Source: Nakamurella sp. A5-74
GTDB taxonomy: Bacteria; Actinomycetota; Actinomycetes; Mycobacteriales; Nakamurellaceae
Direction of reading: 5' to 3'
Assembly (NCBI RefSeq): GCF_040438885.1
Contig: NZ_CP159218.1
Span: 558,001-622,000, forward strand
Length of the DNA stretch: 64,000 nt
Numbering within the stretch: position 1 is the first letter of the stretch; each line of letters opens with the position of its first letter. The notes below the pieces were generated by a model. The model was not told the origin of the DNA. It saw nothing but the letters and a program-made list of their open reading frames with translations, and ran no database searches. The translations under genes and the position numbers were made by a program. Positions 16,930 through 25,169 of this stretch are shown one piece after another.

Positions 16930-18930
16930 ATGCGTCCTGGCGTTGATCCGTCTTCGGTGCCGCCTGTCCGCAGGCACACTCCGCCGCCCCACAACGGGGG
17001 CCCGGGCTGTGATGGCATGCCCGGTGCCATCACGAAGCTCATGGACCTGATCGTGTCCGGTGCTGCGCTGACCGAGGTTCTGGACACCCTTGCCCGCACG
17101 GTGGAGAAGGCGTCGCCCGGCACGGTGTGTTCCATCCTGCTGCTGGACGAGGACCGGTTGCTGCACGGGGCCGCGCCCAGCCTTCCCCTGTCGTTCTGGC
17201 AACCGATCGACGGAGCGACCATCGGGCCGTCGGTGGGCTCGTGCGGTACTGCGGCATACACCCGTGAGACGGTCATCGTGACGGACATCGCCTCCGACCC
17301 GCTGTGGGACGATTTCCGTGAGCTGGCACTCTCGGCGGGTTTCCGTGCGTGCTGGTCGGTGCCGATCATCGATGGCTCACAACGCGTTCTGGGGACGTTC
17401 GCCCTGTACTACCGGGAGGTTCGAGCACCCAGTCAGGACGATCTGGGGCAGATGACCCGCTGGGTGAACATGGCGGAGGTGGCCATCTCCCGGGTTCGGT
17501 TCGTGGCCGCGCTGCGCGGCGCCGCGGCGCAGGATGCGCTCACCGGGCTGATGAATCGCACCGAGGCCCTCCGGGTGCTCACCGATCTGACCCGGACGGC
17601 CACCGCCGGGACAGCAGTGCTGTTCGTGGACCTCGACCAGTTCAAGTTCGTCAACGACACGCTCGGACATGCCGCGGGTGACCAGTACCTCACCGAGGTG
17701 GCACGCCGACTGACCGCGTGCGCGCGCGACACAGACGCAGTCGCCAGGATCGGCGGCGACGAGTTCCTCCTCATCTGTCCGGATGTCACATCACCGGAGC
17801 ACGCCCAGCGGTTCGCCCACGAGATCGTCGAGGTGCTGCGGCAGTCACTGCCCGTCCAGGGAACCACCGTGTCCTTATCGGTGAGCGTCGGCATCGAAAT
17901 GCACCTGCCTGGGACGCTTCTGCGTGCCGAAGACCTGATCGCCAACGCCGACCTGGCGATGTATGCCGCGAAGCGATCCGGACGCAACTCGGTGGCTGTC
18001 TACGATGCCCGGCTGCGCGCGGAAGCCGCTGACCGGATGAGCCTGGAAGCAGACCTGAGCGGTGCGCTGACCCGCGGAGAACTGTTCTGCGCCTATCAAC
18101 CGGTCGTGGACATGTCGGACGGCCGGCTGATCGGTGTGGAGACCCTCGCACGCTGGACGTCCGACGCCCGCGGTGACGTGCCGCCGACGACGTTCATCGC
18201 TGCGGCCGAGGACAACGGACAGATCGGAGCGGTCGGCGAGTTCGTGCTGCGGACCGCGTGTGCGCAGATGGCGCAGTGGCGTGCCACTGACCCGGCCTGG
18301 GCGGACGTCGCGCTGGCGGTGAACGTGTCCCCTCGCCAGCTCGCAGACCCCGCATTCCTCACCCTCGTCCGGCAGGTCCTCGACGAGACCGACGTCCCGG
18401 TCCACCAGCTCTGGCTCGAGATCACCGAAGGCGCCGTCGTTCCCAACCCCAGCACGGCCCGCACCACTGTCACCCAGCTGCGGGAGTGGGGGGTCCACAT
18501 CGCCATCGACGACTTCGGTACCGGCTTCTCGTCGCTGGCGCAGCTGAGGGATCTGCCGGCAGATGTGCTGAAGATCGACCGGTCCTTCGTCACCGACCTC
18601 GGGCACGACCCGGCGGCGGCCGGCATCATCCAGGCCATTCTCACCCTCGCCCGTACCCTGCACCTCGAGGTCACCGCCGAAGGCATCGAGACCGACGGGG
18701 AGCGTCAGATCCTGATGGCACTCGGCTGCCGCTACGGCCAGGGCTTCCTCTGGTCCCACCCTTTGCGACCCGAGCAGCTCGACCGCCGAGCCGGAAGTAG
18801 CTGGCAGCCTGCTACCTCCACCCGGGCGAGCCGGCCGCAGCCCGAGCGCCCTGCGCCTCTGCCATCGAGTGCGATCACACCCCGTCGACCACACCCGCGG
18901 CAGGCCGGCTGTCCGGTGCCGGGTGGGTGA
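16930..18930 (+). CDS. GAF-GGDEF-EAL cyclic-di-GMP turnover protein
   Basis: 666 residues from ATG 16930 (CGAGG seven bases upstream); GTG 16882 is a possible earlier start. Residues about 30-190 are a GAF sensor (GTVCSILLLDEDRLLHGAAP, GSCGTAAYTRETVIVTDI, ACWSVPI). Residues about 195-360 are a diguanylate cyclase with intact RIGGDEFLLI. Residues about 380-620 are a phosphodiesterase with ETL in place of EAL, DDFGTGFSSL, LKIDRSF and TAEGIET, so metal-binding residues look complete. There is no transmembrane segment or signal peptide, so it senses a cytoplasmic cue. It probably makes or degrades cyclic-di-GMP depending on the GAF ligand. The 3' end overlaps the convergent GGDEF gene by 56 bp. 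Confidence 0.93.
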   Translation: MRPGVDPSSVPPVRRHTPPPHNGGPGCDGMPGAITKLMDLIVSGAALTEVLDTLARTVEKASPGTVCSILLLDEDRLLHGAAPSLPLSFWQPIDGATIGPSVGSCGTAAYTRETVIVTDIASDPLWDDFRELALSAGFRACWSVPIIDGSQRVLGTFALYYREVRAPSQDDLGQMTRWVNMAEVAISRVRFVAALRGAAAQDALTGLMNRTEALRVLTDLTRTATAGTAVLFVDLDQFKFVNDTLGHAAGDQYLTEVARRLTACARDTDAVARIGGDEFLLICPDVTSPEHAQRFAHEIVEVLRQSLPVQGTTVSLSVSVGIEMHLPGTLLRAEDLIANADLAMYAAKRSGRNSVAVYDARLRAEAADRMSLEADLSGALTRGELFCAYQPVVDMSDGRLIGVETLARWTSDARGDVPPTTFIAAAEDNGQIGAVGEFVLRTACAQMAQWRATDPAWADVALAVNVSPRQLADPAFLTLVRQVLDETDVPVHQLWLEITEGAVVPNPSTARTTVTQLREWGVHIAIDDFGTGFSSLAQLRDLPADVLKIDRSFVTDLGHDPAAAGIIQAILTLARTLHLEVTAEGIETDGERQILMALGCRYGQGFLWSHPLRPEQLDRRAGSSWQPATSTRASRPQPERPAPLPSSAITPRRPHPRQAGCPVPGG

Positions 18931-19924
18931 CGTCCCGCGGCCCGATGTCGCCGCCGGCGCGGTTGCGGCCGGCGGACTTCATCTCGTACAGCGTGGCGTC
19001 CGCGCGAGCGAGTGCATCATCGACGCTCTCGCCGGGGACCACCCTGGACACTCCGGCGGTGAAGGACACCCGGGGTCGGATCTCGAGGACCTCCCGGCGC
19101 AGTGATCGATCGAAGGACGTCACCGCCTGCGGGGTCGGGTGGGCCAGCACGACCAGCAGTTCTTCGCCGCCGTACCGGATCGCCACGTCGTGCGGCCCCA
19201 GGCACCGCAACAGCATCCGGCCGAACTCCTTGAGCACCTGGTCCCCGGCCGCGTGCCCGTGGGTGTCGTTGATGGACTTGAAATGGTCGACGTCGATCAA
19301 CACCAGCACGTCGCCGTCGGCGACGTCGCGCAGTACCTCGGGCAGGACCCGGCGGCTCGCGAGCCGGGTCAGCGGGTCGAGGTCGACCTCTCGGTGCAGG
19401 CGCCGCATCTCGCGACGGAGGTTGTTGGTCTGGTAGGCGGTCGCCTCCGCGATGACGATCCACAGGATCAGCGCGACCGGCAGCCAGAGGCGCACGATCG
19501 TCGCGCCTGTCTCGGTGACCAACGTCAGCCAGGCGGGCACGCTGACGGGCAGCAACCACAAGGAGCGCCAGCGAGCCTGGGTGAGACCCGCGAACAGGAA
19601 GGCGAGAATCGGCAGCCCTGCGAAGTTGGTGGCCAGCGGCCCGATGGCCAGGCCGCAGGCGGCCAGGCCACCCAACCAGACGGCGGGCACCACGAGGATG
19701 GCGACCCGTGGCACTCGTTGCCATGGGATGCCGAAGTAGACGATGGCCTGCAGGAGGCAGGCGCCCAGGCAGATGGGAAGAAGTGGTAGGGCGGCAACGC
19801 CGTTCCACACCGACAGCACCCCCACGAAGACGATGGCCGCGATTCCCGCCAGCGTCCCGAGCACCACCATCGGTCGCCGACGTCGGTGATCGGCCGCGAT
19901 CCGGTTGAGTCGCAAGAACAGCAC
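18875..19924 (-). CDS. Membrane-bound GGDEF diguanylate cyclase
   Basis: 349 residues from GTG 19924 with GAGGAGA upstream. Five or six hydrophobic helices span residues about 20-165 (MVVLGTLAGIAAIVFVGVL, LPICLGACLLQAIVYF, VAILVVPAVWLGGLAACGLAIG and others). A cytoplasmic GGDEF domain follows from about residue 185: DPLTRLASRR, LIDVDHFKSINDTHGHAAGDQ and active-site YGGEELLV (GGEEL variant, expected to be active). No inhibitory RxxD is obvious. The membrane part is not a recognised sensor family. It is convergent with and overlaps the GAF-GGDEF-EAL gene, so transcription of one strand may affect the other. Confidence 0.92.
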   Translation of the reverse strand: MLFLRLNRIAADHRRRRPMVVLGTLAGIAAIVFVGVLSVWNGVAALPLLPICLGACLLQAIVYFGIPWQRVPRVAILVVPAVWLGGLAACGLAIGPLATNFAGLPILAFLFAGLTQARWRSLWLLPVSVPAWLTLVTETGATIVRLWLPVALILWIVIAEATAYQTNNLRREMRRLHREVDLDPLTRLASRRVLPEVLRDVADGDVLVLIDVDHFKSINDTHGHAAGDQVLKEFGRMLLRCLGPHDVAIRYGGEELLVVLAHPTPQAVTSFDRSLRREVLEIRPRVSFTAGVSRVVPGESVDDALARADATLYEMKSAGRNRAGGDIGPRDVTHPAPDSRPAAGVVDGV

Positions 19925-20000
19925 GTCTCTCCTCGATCGTCATCCCCGTACCAAATCAATGTATCCGCCCCGGCCACCGGCCGACCGGATCCTGGTCCGC

Positions 20001-20024
20001 CGGCTCGCCGGCTCGCCGGCTCGC
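20001..20024. repeat. Three perfect 8-bp tandem repeats
   Basis: CGGCTCGC repeated three times without mismatch in the gap between the CDF gene end (20072) and the GGDEF gene start (19924). It is too short to assign a role and is probably slippage-derived. Confidence 0.7.
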
Positions 20025-20071
20025 CCGCCGCACTGCGCCGCTGCCCTCAGGCACGAGTACTGGCCGATCGT

Positions 20072-21046
20072 TCAGGGCGTGAGCGATTCCTCGTCGGGGG
20101 CGGACAGCGAGAGCACAGCACCGACGACCGCGGGTGATGCCTGCATCCTCGCCTCGAGGTCCCGCAGGATCACCGCCACGTGGTGCTCCACCTGGTCGCC
20201 GGCGATGTCGACGTCGCCGACCACGTTGATCATCCGTGGGCCGACGATCTCGAGCCGCAGGTAGGTGACCCGATCCACCTGGGGCAGCGCGAGCAGCGCT
20301 CGGATCACCGCGGACCGGGTGCTCGCATCGGCCTCTTCACCCACCAGGAACCGGCGGTTGCGGTTGATCAGGACGACCGCGACGACCGCCAGCAGCACGC
20401 CGACCAGGATCGAACCGATCGCATCCGGCACCGGTGAGCCGGTCAGCTGGTGGGCGCCGAGAGCGGCCGCCGCGATCAGCAGACCGATCAGCGCCGCCGC
20501 GTCCTCGAAGACGACCGCGCGCAGCGTCGGGTCCGAGGTGCGCAGGACGTGGTCGATGAGGTCGCGCTCGAGCGTCGCCGCTTCCTTGCGGGCCTGTCTG
20601 ATCCCCTGCAGGAAGGAGAAGCCCTCGAACACGAAGGCCAGCGCGAGTACCAGGTAGCCGACCAGGAACTCACTGGAGGCCTCTGGGCTGACGAGCTCCT
20701 GGATACCGTGGGTGATCGAGACGGCCGCACCGGCGACGAACAGCCCGAGCGCTGCGAAGAGCGACCAGACATAGGACTCCCGACCGAAGCCGAGCGGATG
20801 GGTTCTATCGGGTTCTCGCGATGAACGTCGGTTCGCGATCAGCAGGAAGATCTCGTTGCCGGCGTCCGCCCAGGAGTGTGCGGCCTCGGCAACCAGCGAC
20901 GCCGAGGCCGTGATGAGGGCCGCGAAGGTCTTGGCGATCGCGATCGCCAGGTTCGCGACAAAGGCGATCACGACGGTGGTGGTGCTCTCGGAACCACCCT
21001 CGGACCGACCGGTGGGGATGTTCTCGAGCGGGGCGGCCTCGGGCAT
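20072..21046 (-). CDS. Cation diffusion facilitator (CDF) family transporter
   Basis: 324 residues from ATG 21046; GTG 21049 directly before it is an alternative. Six membrane segments in the usual CDF order: TVVIAFVANLAIAIAKTFAALI, LVAEAAHSWADAGNEIFLLIA with the HSWAD metal site, SLFAALGLFVAGAAVSI, and a second site VVFEDAAALIGLLIAAAAL. In this second motif the usual His-x3-Asp reads FEDAA, as in the YdfM/FieF-distant CDF subgroup. A cytoplasmic domain from about residue 245 completes it. It exports divalent cations by proton exchange; substrate unknown. It is divergent from clpP and shares that regulatory region. Confidence 0.9.
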   Translation of the reverse strand: MPEAAPLENIPTGRSEGGSESTTTVVIAFVANLAIAIAKTFAALITASASLVAEAAHSWADAGNEIFLLIANRRSSREPDRTHPLGFGRESYVWSLFAALGLFVAGAAVSITHGIQELVSPEASSEFLVGYLVLALAFVFEGFSFLQGIRQARKEAATLERDLIDHVLRTSDPTLRAVVFEDAAALIGLLIAAAALGAHQLTGSPVPDAIGSILVGVLLAVVAVVLINRNRRFLVGEEADASTRSAVIRALLALPQVDRVTYLRLEIVGPRMINVVGDVDIAGDQVEHHVAVILRDLEARMQASPAVVGAVLSLSAPDEESLTP

Positions 21047-21115
21047 CACCCCATCATCCACCGATGATCCCGAGCAACTGCCGGCGGGCAGGCCCGCCGC
21101 GCAGCTCGGGGATTC

Positions 21116-21151
21116 TTCGCTGCTGACAGCAGATCTTCTGCCGGCAGCGAA
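21116..21151. promoter_or_regulatory. Nested palindromes in clpP/CDF divergent promoter, probable regulator site
   Basis: Within 36 bp there are four inverted repeats: TTCGCTGC (21116-21123) with GCAGCGAA (21144-21151); CTGCT-GAC-AGCAG (21120-21132); GCAGA-TCT-TCTGC (21129-21141); and CTGCCGGCAG (21138-21147). The TTCTGCC half-site resembles what I recall for PopR binding at streptomycete clpP3P4. It lies 30-65 bp before the clpP start, where an activator would act. The adjacent XRE regulator at 22404-22790 is the likely ligand. Confidence 0.6.
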
Positions 21152-21181
21152 GGGTGCGGCCGATGGTGGACGCGAGGCAGC

Positions 21182-21796
21182 GTGGGAGGAATGACGACAC
21201 CGACCCAGGCCGAGAGCCTGTCCGAGACACTGGCCAACCGACTGCAGAACCAACGCATCATCCAGCTCGACCGGGAGGTGGATGATCCGCTGGCGAGTCG
21301 GATCTGTGCCCAGCTGCTGCTGCTGGCCGAGGAGGACCCCCGGCGCGACATCCTGCTCCTGGTCAACTCTCCTGGCGGCTCCGTGACCGCCGGCCTGGCG
21401 ATCTACGACACGATCGTCGCGATCCGGCCGGACGTGGCAACGGTGGCGATGGGACTGGCGGCCAGCATGGGTCAGGTCCTGCTCGCGGGCGGGACCCGTG
21501 GCAAGCGATTTGCATTGCCGCACAGCATGATCCTGATGCATCAGGGCTCTGCCGGCGTGCAGGGAACCGCGATCGACGTCGAGATCCAGGCCCGCAGCCT
21601 GGAGCACACGAAGCAGGTGATGAACGAGCTGAACGCCTCCTTCACCGGTCAGTCGGTCGAGACGATCGAGGCGGACTCCGACCGCGACCGCTGGTTCACC
21701 GCGGAACAGGCACGGGACTACGGGTTCGTCGACTCGGTCGTCTCCTCGCTCGCGGAGATCCGGCCCGCAGGCCGCAACTCGGGGCTGGGATACTGA
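21182..21796 (+). CDS. clpP: ATP-dependent Clp protease proteolytic subunit, first of a pair
   Basis: 204 residues from GTG 21182 (GAGG four bases upstream); ATG 21191 in the same frame would remove three residues. The serine-peptidase triad is present: [14 protein letters not shown] (Ser), [13 protein letters not shown] (His) and [20 protein letters not shown] (Asp). [18 protein letters not shown] is the oxyanion/substrate strand. ClpP assembles as heptamer rings that degrade proteins delivered by ClpX or ClpC. The gene overlaps the second clpP by one base, the paired layout of actinobacteria. No clpX or trigger factor is adjacent, and a ClgR/PopR-like regulator follows. This argues for a conditional pair comparable to streptomycete clpP3P4 rather than the housekeeping pair. 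Confidence 0.95.
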   Translation: MGGMTTPTQAESLSETLANRLQNQRIIQLDREVDDPLASRICAQLLLLAEEDPRRDILLLVNSPGGSVTAGLAIYDTIVAIRPDVATVAMGLAASMGQVLLAGGTRGKRFALPHSMILMHQGSAGVQGTAIDVEIQARSLEHTKQVMNELNASFTGQSVETIEADSDRDRWFTAEQARDYGFVDSVVSSLAEIRPAGRNSGLGY

Positions 21797-22431
21797 TGGG
21801 GCACTTCACGATCCCGGACGTCATCGAGCGGACGCCGAACGGTGAACGCGCGATGGACGTCTACTCGCGGCTGCTGTCGGACCGGGTGATCTACCTGGGC
21901 ACCGAGATCGACGACGACGTGGCCAACGTGGCGGTCGCGCAACTGGTCCACCTGGATTCGGACTCCGCGGACCTGGAGATCTGCCTGTACCTCAACTCGC
22001 CGGGTGGCTCGATGTCGGCGGCAATGGCCATCTACGACACCATGCAGTTCGTCCATGCTCCCGTGGCGACGATCTGCGTCGGACAGGCTGCCTCGGCCGC
22101 AGCGGTCCTGTTGGCCGGCGGCTCGGTCGGTAGGCGGGCGATCCTCGCGCATGCCAGGGTGTTGTTGCACCAACCGTCCATCGGCGGTCGCGGCACGATC
22201 AGTGATCTGGCGCTGCACACCCAGGAGGTGCTGAGGGTGCGGGAGCAGATGAACGAGGTGCTCTCGTTGCACACCGGGCGGTCGACGGATCAGTTGCTCG
22301 CAGACACCGAGCGCGACAAGGTGTTCACCGCCGAGCAGGCAGTCGCCTACGGTCTCGCGGACCGCATCGTCGTGCCGCACAAGCTGCAGAGCGGTGGCCC
22401 GGCTCAGACGGCCAGCAGTACCGGTCCGTGA
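21796..22431 (+). CDS. clpP: ATP-dependent Clp protease proteolytic subunit, second of a pair
   Basis: 211 residues, starting at ATG 21796 that shares the A of the previous TGA. Catalytic residues are retained: Ser in [15 protein letters not shown], His in [10 protein letters not shown], Asp in [20 protein letters not shown]. It has the [14 protein letters not shown]-terminal region typical of Clp[10 protein letters not shown] in place of AASMGAFLL is a small departure at the active-site helix that distinguishes it from the partner. The two probably form a mixed tetradecamer. Its 3' end overlaps the convergent regulator gene by 28 bp. Confidence 0.95.
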   Translation: MGHFTIPDVIERTPNGERAMDVYSRLLSDRVIYLGTEIDDDVANVAVAQLVHLDSDSADLEICLYLNSPGGSMSAAMAIYDTMQFVHAPVATICVGQAASAAAVLLAGGSVGRRAILAHARVLLHQPSIGGRGTISDLALHTQEVLRVREQMNEVLSLHTGRSTDQLLADTERDKVFTAEQAVAYGLADRIVVPHKLQSGGPAQTASSTGP

Positions 22432-22790
22432 CGGTCGCCGGCGGAACGGATGCTCGTCAGACCGAGCTGAAGAATACTGTGCCGCAATAACTCTGCCAGG
22501 TCCAGCTGCAGGGCTCCGCAGATGGATGCCAGCATCTCGGACGACGGGTCCTTCAGACCGCGCTCGACCTCGGAGAGGTACTGCGGGCTGATGCCGGCCC
22601 GCTGTGCCACCTCACCCAGGGTACGACCGAGCTCGGTGCGTCGGGCGCGCAGCCGCGCGCCGGCGAGTTCGCGCCACAGCGGGTCGATGGCGGGGGACTC
22701 GGCGGCAGGACCCGGTCTGCGGAACTCCAGGACCCGTCCACCCTCTTCGCGGTCGGCGCTACGGGTCGGTGACGGCTCCGGTCGGTCCAT
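22404..22790 (-). CDS. XRE-family regulator, ClgR/PopR-like
   Basis: 128 residues. An unstructured N-terminal 40 residues precede a helix-turn-helix: [57 protein letters not shown]. The [20 protein letters not shown] pattern is that of ClgR and PopR, activators of clp genes in actinobacteria. PopR is encoded beside clpP3P4 in Streptomyces and is itself degraded by ClpP through its C-terminal residues. This protein ends GPVLLAV, a hydrophobic/Ala-containing tail that could be a degron (inference). It is convergent with and overlaps clpP by 28 bp, and candidate palindromes occur before clpP. Confidence 0.85.
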   Translation of the reverse strand: MDRPEPSPTRSADREEGGRVLEFRRPGPAAESPAIDPLWRELAGARLRARRTELGRTLGEVAQRAGISPQYLSEVERGLKDPSSEMLASICGALQLDLAELLRHSILQLGLTSIRSAGDRHGPVLLAV

Positions 22791-22887
22791 GTCCCGACCC
22801 TAGAACCTTCCCACGCCGCGCCCGGAGGTTGTTCGCCCTCGGCTGACCTGACGCGCTGGGCCCGTCGGGTGGTCCCGGCAGCAGGGT

Positions 22888-23601
22888 TCAGCTGTCGGCG
22901 GGTGCGGCCGGCGCCGCATCCTTCCGCAGCAACTTCCGCAGCAGGATCACCCCGACGAACACCAGCGCCGCGGGCAGCGCGGTCGTCAGCAGGGAGCTCA
23001 GCCGGCCGTCGCCGGAGCGGTGTGCGGCGGATCGGTCGCCGGTGACCCGTCGGACGTACTGCCCGCTGTCGTCGCCCCTGTGCAGGGCCTGCTCGCGGCG
23101 GGCCGCGGCGATGGTGTCGGGGTTCTCGACGTCCACCAGTTCGGCGCCGCCGGTACCGCGGCCGACCAACTTGGTCGACACCGCGTCGGCGAACTGTCCG
23201 ATGTGCCGGTTGCCGATCTCCACCATCAGCGGGCGGCCGAACTGCGCCGGGCGACCGGTGAGCGACAGAGTGGTGACGACATCGACCTGGGTCATGTTGG
23301 GGGACAGGGGCTTCGCGACGGCAGTCACCATGACAGTGCCGGTGCTGCCCGGCCCTTCGGTGCCGGTCGCCTCGAGTGTCGCGGTGTGCGCCGCCGCGTT
23401 CTTCTCGACGAACCTGGCTGTGCCCTTGTAGGTCAAGCGGAGCGGGCCGGCCTTGAACTTGAGCGAGCCGGTGAAGGTGTCGCCTTCGACCTTCTCCAGG
23501 TGGGCGCCCGGGAAACATTCGGCCACGATCCCGACGTCGGTGAGTGTTGCCCAGGCCTGGTCGACCCCCACCGGCAGGTCGAAGCGATGCTCCAGTTCCA
23601 C
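22888..23601 (-). CDS. CoxG-like SRPBCC protein with C-terminal membrane anchor
   Basis: 237 residues from GTG 23601 (GAGAGG upstream). Residues 1-150 form a CoxG/SRPBCC fold: MELEHRFDLPVGVDQAWATLTDVGIVAECFPGAHLEKVEGDTF, LTYKGTARF, DVVTTLSLTGRPAQFGR and MVEIGNRHIGQFADAVSTKLV. CoxG anchors carbon monoxide dehydrogenase or similar molybdenum enzymes to the membrane. Here a linker rich in Arg and Asp leads to LLTTALPAALVFVGVILLRKLL, a C-terminal membrane segment, so it is membrane-tethered by itself. No CO dehydrogenase subunits are nearby, so the partner is unknown. Confidence 0.85.
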   Translation of the reverse strand: MELEHRFDLPVGVDQAWATLTDVGIVAECFPGAHLEKVEGDTFTGSLKFKAGPLRLTYKGTARFVEKNAAAHTATLEATGTEGPGSTGTVMVTAVAKPLSPNMTQVDVVTTLSLTGRPAQFGRPLMVEIGNRHIGQFADAVSTKLVGRGTGGAELVDVENPDTIAAARREQALHRGDDSGQYVRRVTGDRSAAHRSGDGRLSSLLTTALPAALVFVGVILLRKLLRKDAAPAAPADS

Positions 23602-23789
23602 GGTCCAGCCTCTCGTCGATGACCCAGTACTTCCGCAGTGGTGCTGCTACCTGCGCCGCTCCCATCGTAGTGGGCCGTCCCCGACCTCGGACCTGTCCTC
23701 GCGGGCGGGCCGCGCTGCCCAGGGCGGGGCGGTGCACAGCGACGCGCGACGAGCACTGCACCGGCTCCTCGACGAATCACTCGCATGCC

Positions 23790-23805
23790 TTGACATTCAT
23801 ATGAA
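23790..23805 (+). promoter_or_regulatory. Promoter with ArsR-type operator
   Basis: TTGACA at 23790-23795 is a consensus -35 element. The adjoining TTCATATGAA (23796-23805) is a perfect 10-bp palindrome of the kind bound by ArsR repressors. It lies 21-36 bp before the arsR-type start, so bound repressor would block RNA polymerase. Confidence 0.55.
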
Positions 23806-23825
23806 CGCGCAGTCATCATCGATGG

Positions 23826-24146
23826 ATGGACGGATTCGCGGTGATCGCGGAACCGAGCAGACGGCGGATCGTGGACCAGCTGCGCGTCGGGGCCAGGGAT
23901 GTCGCAGGTCTGGTCGACACCCTGGGTCTGTCCCAGTCCTTGGTGTCCAAGCACCTCAGGGTGTTGCGCGAGGCCGGTGTCGTCACGGTCGAGGTCGCAG
24001 GAAGACGCCGGGTGTACCGCTTGAGTGACGAGCCACTGCCGGATGTGCTGGCCTGGGTCGAGCCCTACCACCGCAGGTGGTCGCAGGCATTCGACTCCTT
24101 GGCCGACGCGCTGGACGCCGACCGCCGACAACGGGAGAAGCCCTGA
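23826..24146 (+). CDS. ArsR-family transcriptional repressor
   Basis: 106 residues. The winged helix is clear: IAEPSRRRIVDQLRVGARDVAGLVDTLGLSQSLVSKHLRVLREAGVVTVEVAGRRRVYRLSDEPL. No cysteine pair or His/Asp metal-binding set is visible, so it is the non-metal subgroup typically found beside SRPBCC (AHSA1) and PhnB/VOC genes, as here. It probably represses its own operon through the palindrome just upstream. Its stop shares a base with the next start (TGATG). Confidence 0.9.
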   Translation: MDGFAVIAEPSRRRIVDQLRVGARDVAGLVDTLGLSQSLVSKHLRVLREAGVVTVEVAGRRRVYRLSDEPLPDVLAWVEPYHRRWSQAFDSLADALDADRRQREKP

Positions 24147-24697
24147 TGAGCAACGACTTCGACATCCGGTTGTTGACGGCCGAACGTATCGCCGCTGCGC
24201 CGACGGACGCGGAACTCAGCGAGCACGACGGCACCTGGGTGCTCACGGTCCGGCGGGTGCTGGCCCATCCGCCGTCCGAGGTCTGGCCCATGCTCACCGA
24301 TCCGGCGCAGCTGGTGCGATGGTCGCCGATCGTGCCGGATCGCGTGCTGGACTCGGCGGGACCAGCCTTGTCACGGGAGTCGCCGGACACCGAGCCGGTG
24401 GATGTCGAGGTGCTGCAGTGTCGCGTTCCGGACGAGCTCGTCCACCGCTGGGGATCCAACGTCCTGCGGTGGAGGCTGCGTGCGGTGCCCGACGGCACCC
24501 ACCTCACGCTGGAGCAGTCCTTCGGTGACCGCACCGAGGCCCCGCTCTACGGTGCCGGCTGGCAGGTCTGCCTCGGTGTGCTGGGCCTGCTGGACGACGG
24601 TGTCGACGCGCCACGGGTGGTCGGCCCGGAGTCCCTCCAGTACGGCTGGGAGCGCGTGCGGGATCAGTACGCCTCCCTGTTCACACCTCAACCCTGA
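24146..24697 (+). CDS. SRPBCC (AHSA1-like) domain protein
   Basis: 183 residues, start ATG 24146 overlapping the ArsR stop. The ligand-binding START-like fold is recognisable: WVLTVRRVLAHPPSEVWPMLTDPAQLVRWSPIVPDR, LRWRLRAVPDGTHLTLEQSF and GWQVCLGVLGLLDDG. It begins with about 35 extra residues before the domain. The family binds hydrophobic small molecules; the specific ligand is unknown. Together with ArsR and the downstream VOC-type gene it forms the common three-gene ArsR-AHSA1-PhnB cassette. Confidence 0.88.
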   Translation: MSNDFDIRLLTAERIAAAPTDAELSEHDGTWVLTVRRVLAHPPSEVWPMLTDPAQLVRWSPIVPDRVLDSAGPALSRESPDTEPVDVEVLQCRVPDELVHRWGSNVLRWRLRAVPDGTHLTLEQSFGDRTEAPLYGAGWQVCLGVLGLLDDGVDAPRVVGPESLQYGWERVRDQYASLFTPQP

Positions 24698-24711
24698 CCC
24701 GAGAGGACACC

Positions 24712-25102
24712 ATGTCGAAGCCGGTGCCGTTCCTGACCTTCCAACGGACACAGCGCCGAGAGCGCGATGCACTTCTACGTCGAGAAGTTCGACGACAGTG
24801 AGGTGCTGTTCATCCACCGTCGTCCCGAGGGCTCGCCCGGGGCCGGGACCGTCATGCTGGCGGAGTTCTCCATCGGCGGAGCCCACATCCGGTGCAGCGA
24901 CAGCTTTGTCGAGCACGAGTGGGACTTCACGCCGGCGACGTCCATGTGGCTGGACTGCGCGACGGAGGAGGAGCAGCAACGGCTGTTCACCGGACTGAGC
25001 CAGGACGGCCGGGTGCTCATGCCGCTCGACGACTACGGTTTCGGACCCTTCGGCTGGGTGGACGACCGGTTCGGCATCTCCTGGCAGCTGGCCATCGGCT
25101 GA
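24712..25102 (+). pseudogene. PhnB-like VOC family protein, frameshifted near its start
   Basis: ATG 24712 has GAGAGGA upstream and gives MSKPVPFLTFQ, then the frame diverges. The continuing homologous sequence (AESAMHFYVEKFDDSEVLF... to WQLAIG at 25102) lies in another frame. Removing one C around 24742-24746 joins them as TFQGHSAESAMHFYVEKF, the normal start of PhnB-like (3-demethylubiquinone-9 methyltransferase type) VOC proteins. The rest is intact, including WLDCATEEEQQRLFTGLSQDG and FGPFGWVDDRFGISWQL. Reinitiation at ATG 24767 would give a 111-residue protein lacking the first beta strand. It is either a recent frameshift or a sequencing error; surrounding codon use is normal, favouring a recent event. 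Confidence 0.8.
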
Positions 25103-25169
25103 CCGGCGGGCCGCACGTTCCGTGCGGGTTCATGCCCGGGGGACGCGGCCGTCCTGGGATGCTGCTCCG

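Noticed and set aside
18875-19924. Inactive GGDEF domain because of GGEEL
   Set aside because: GGEEF/GGEEL variants are catalytically competent in many cyclases; no other active-site loss was seen.
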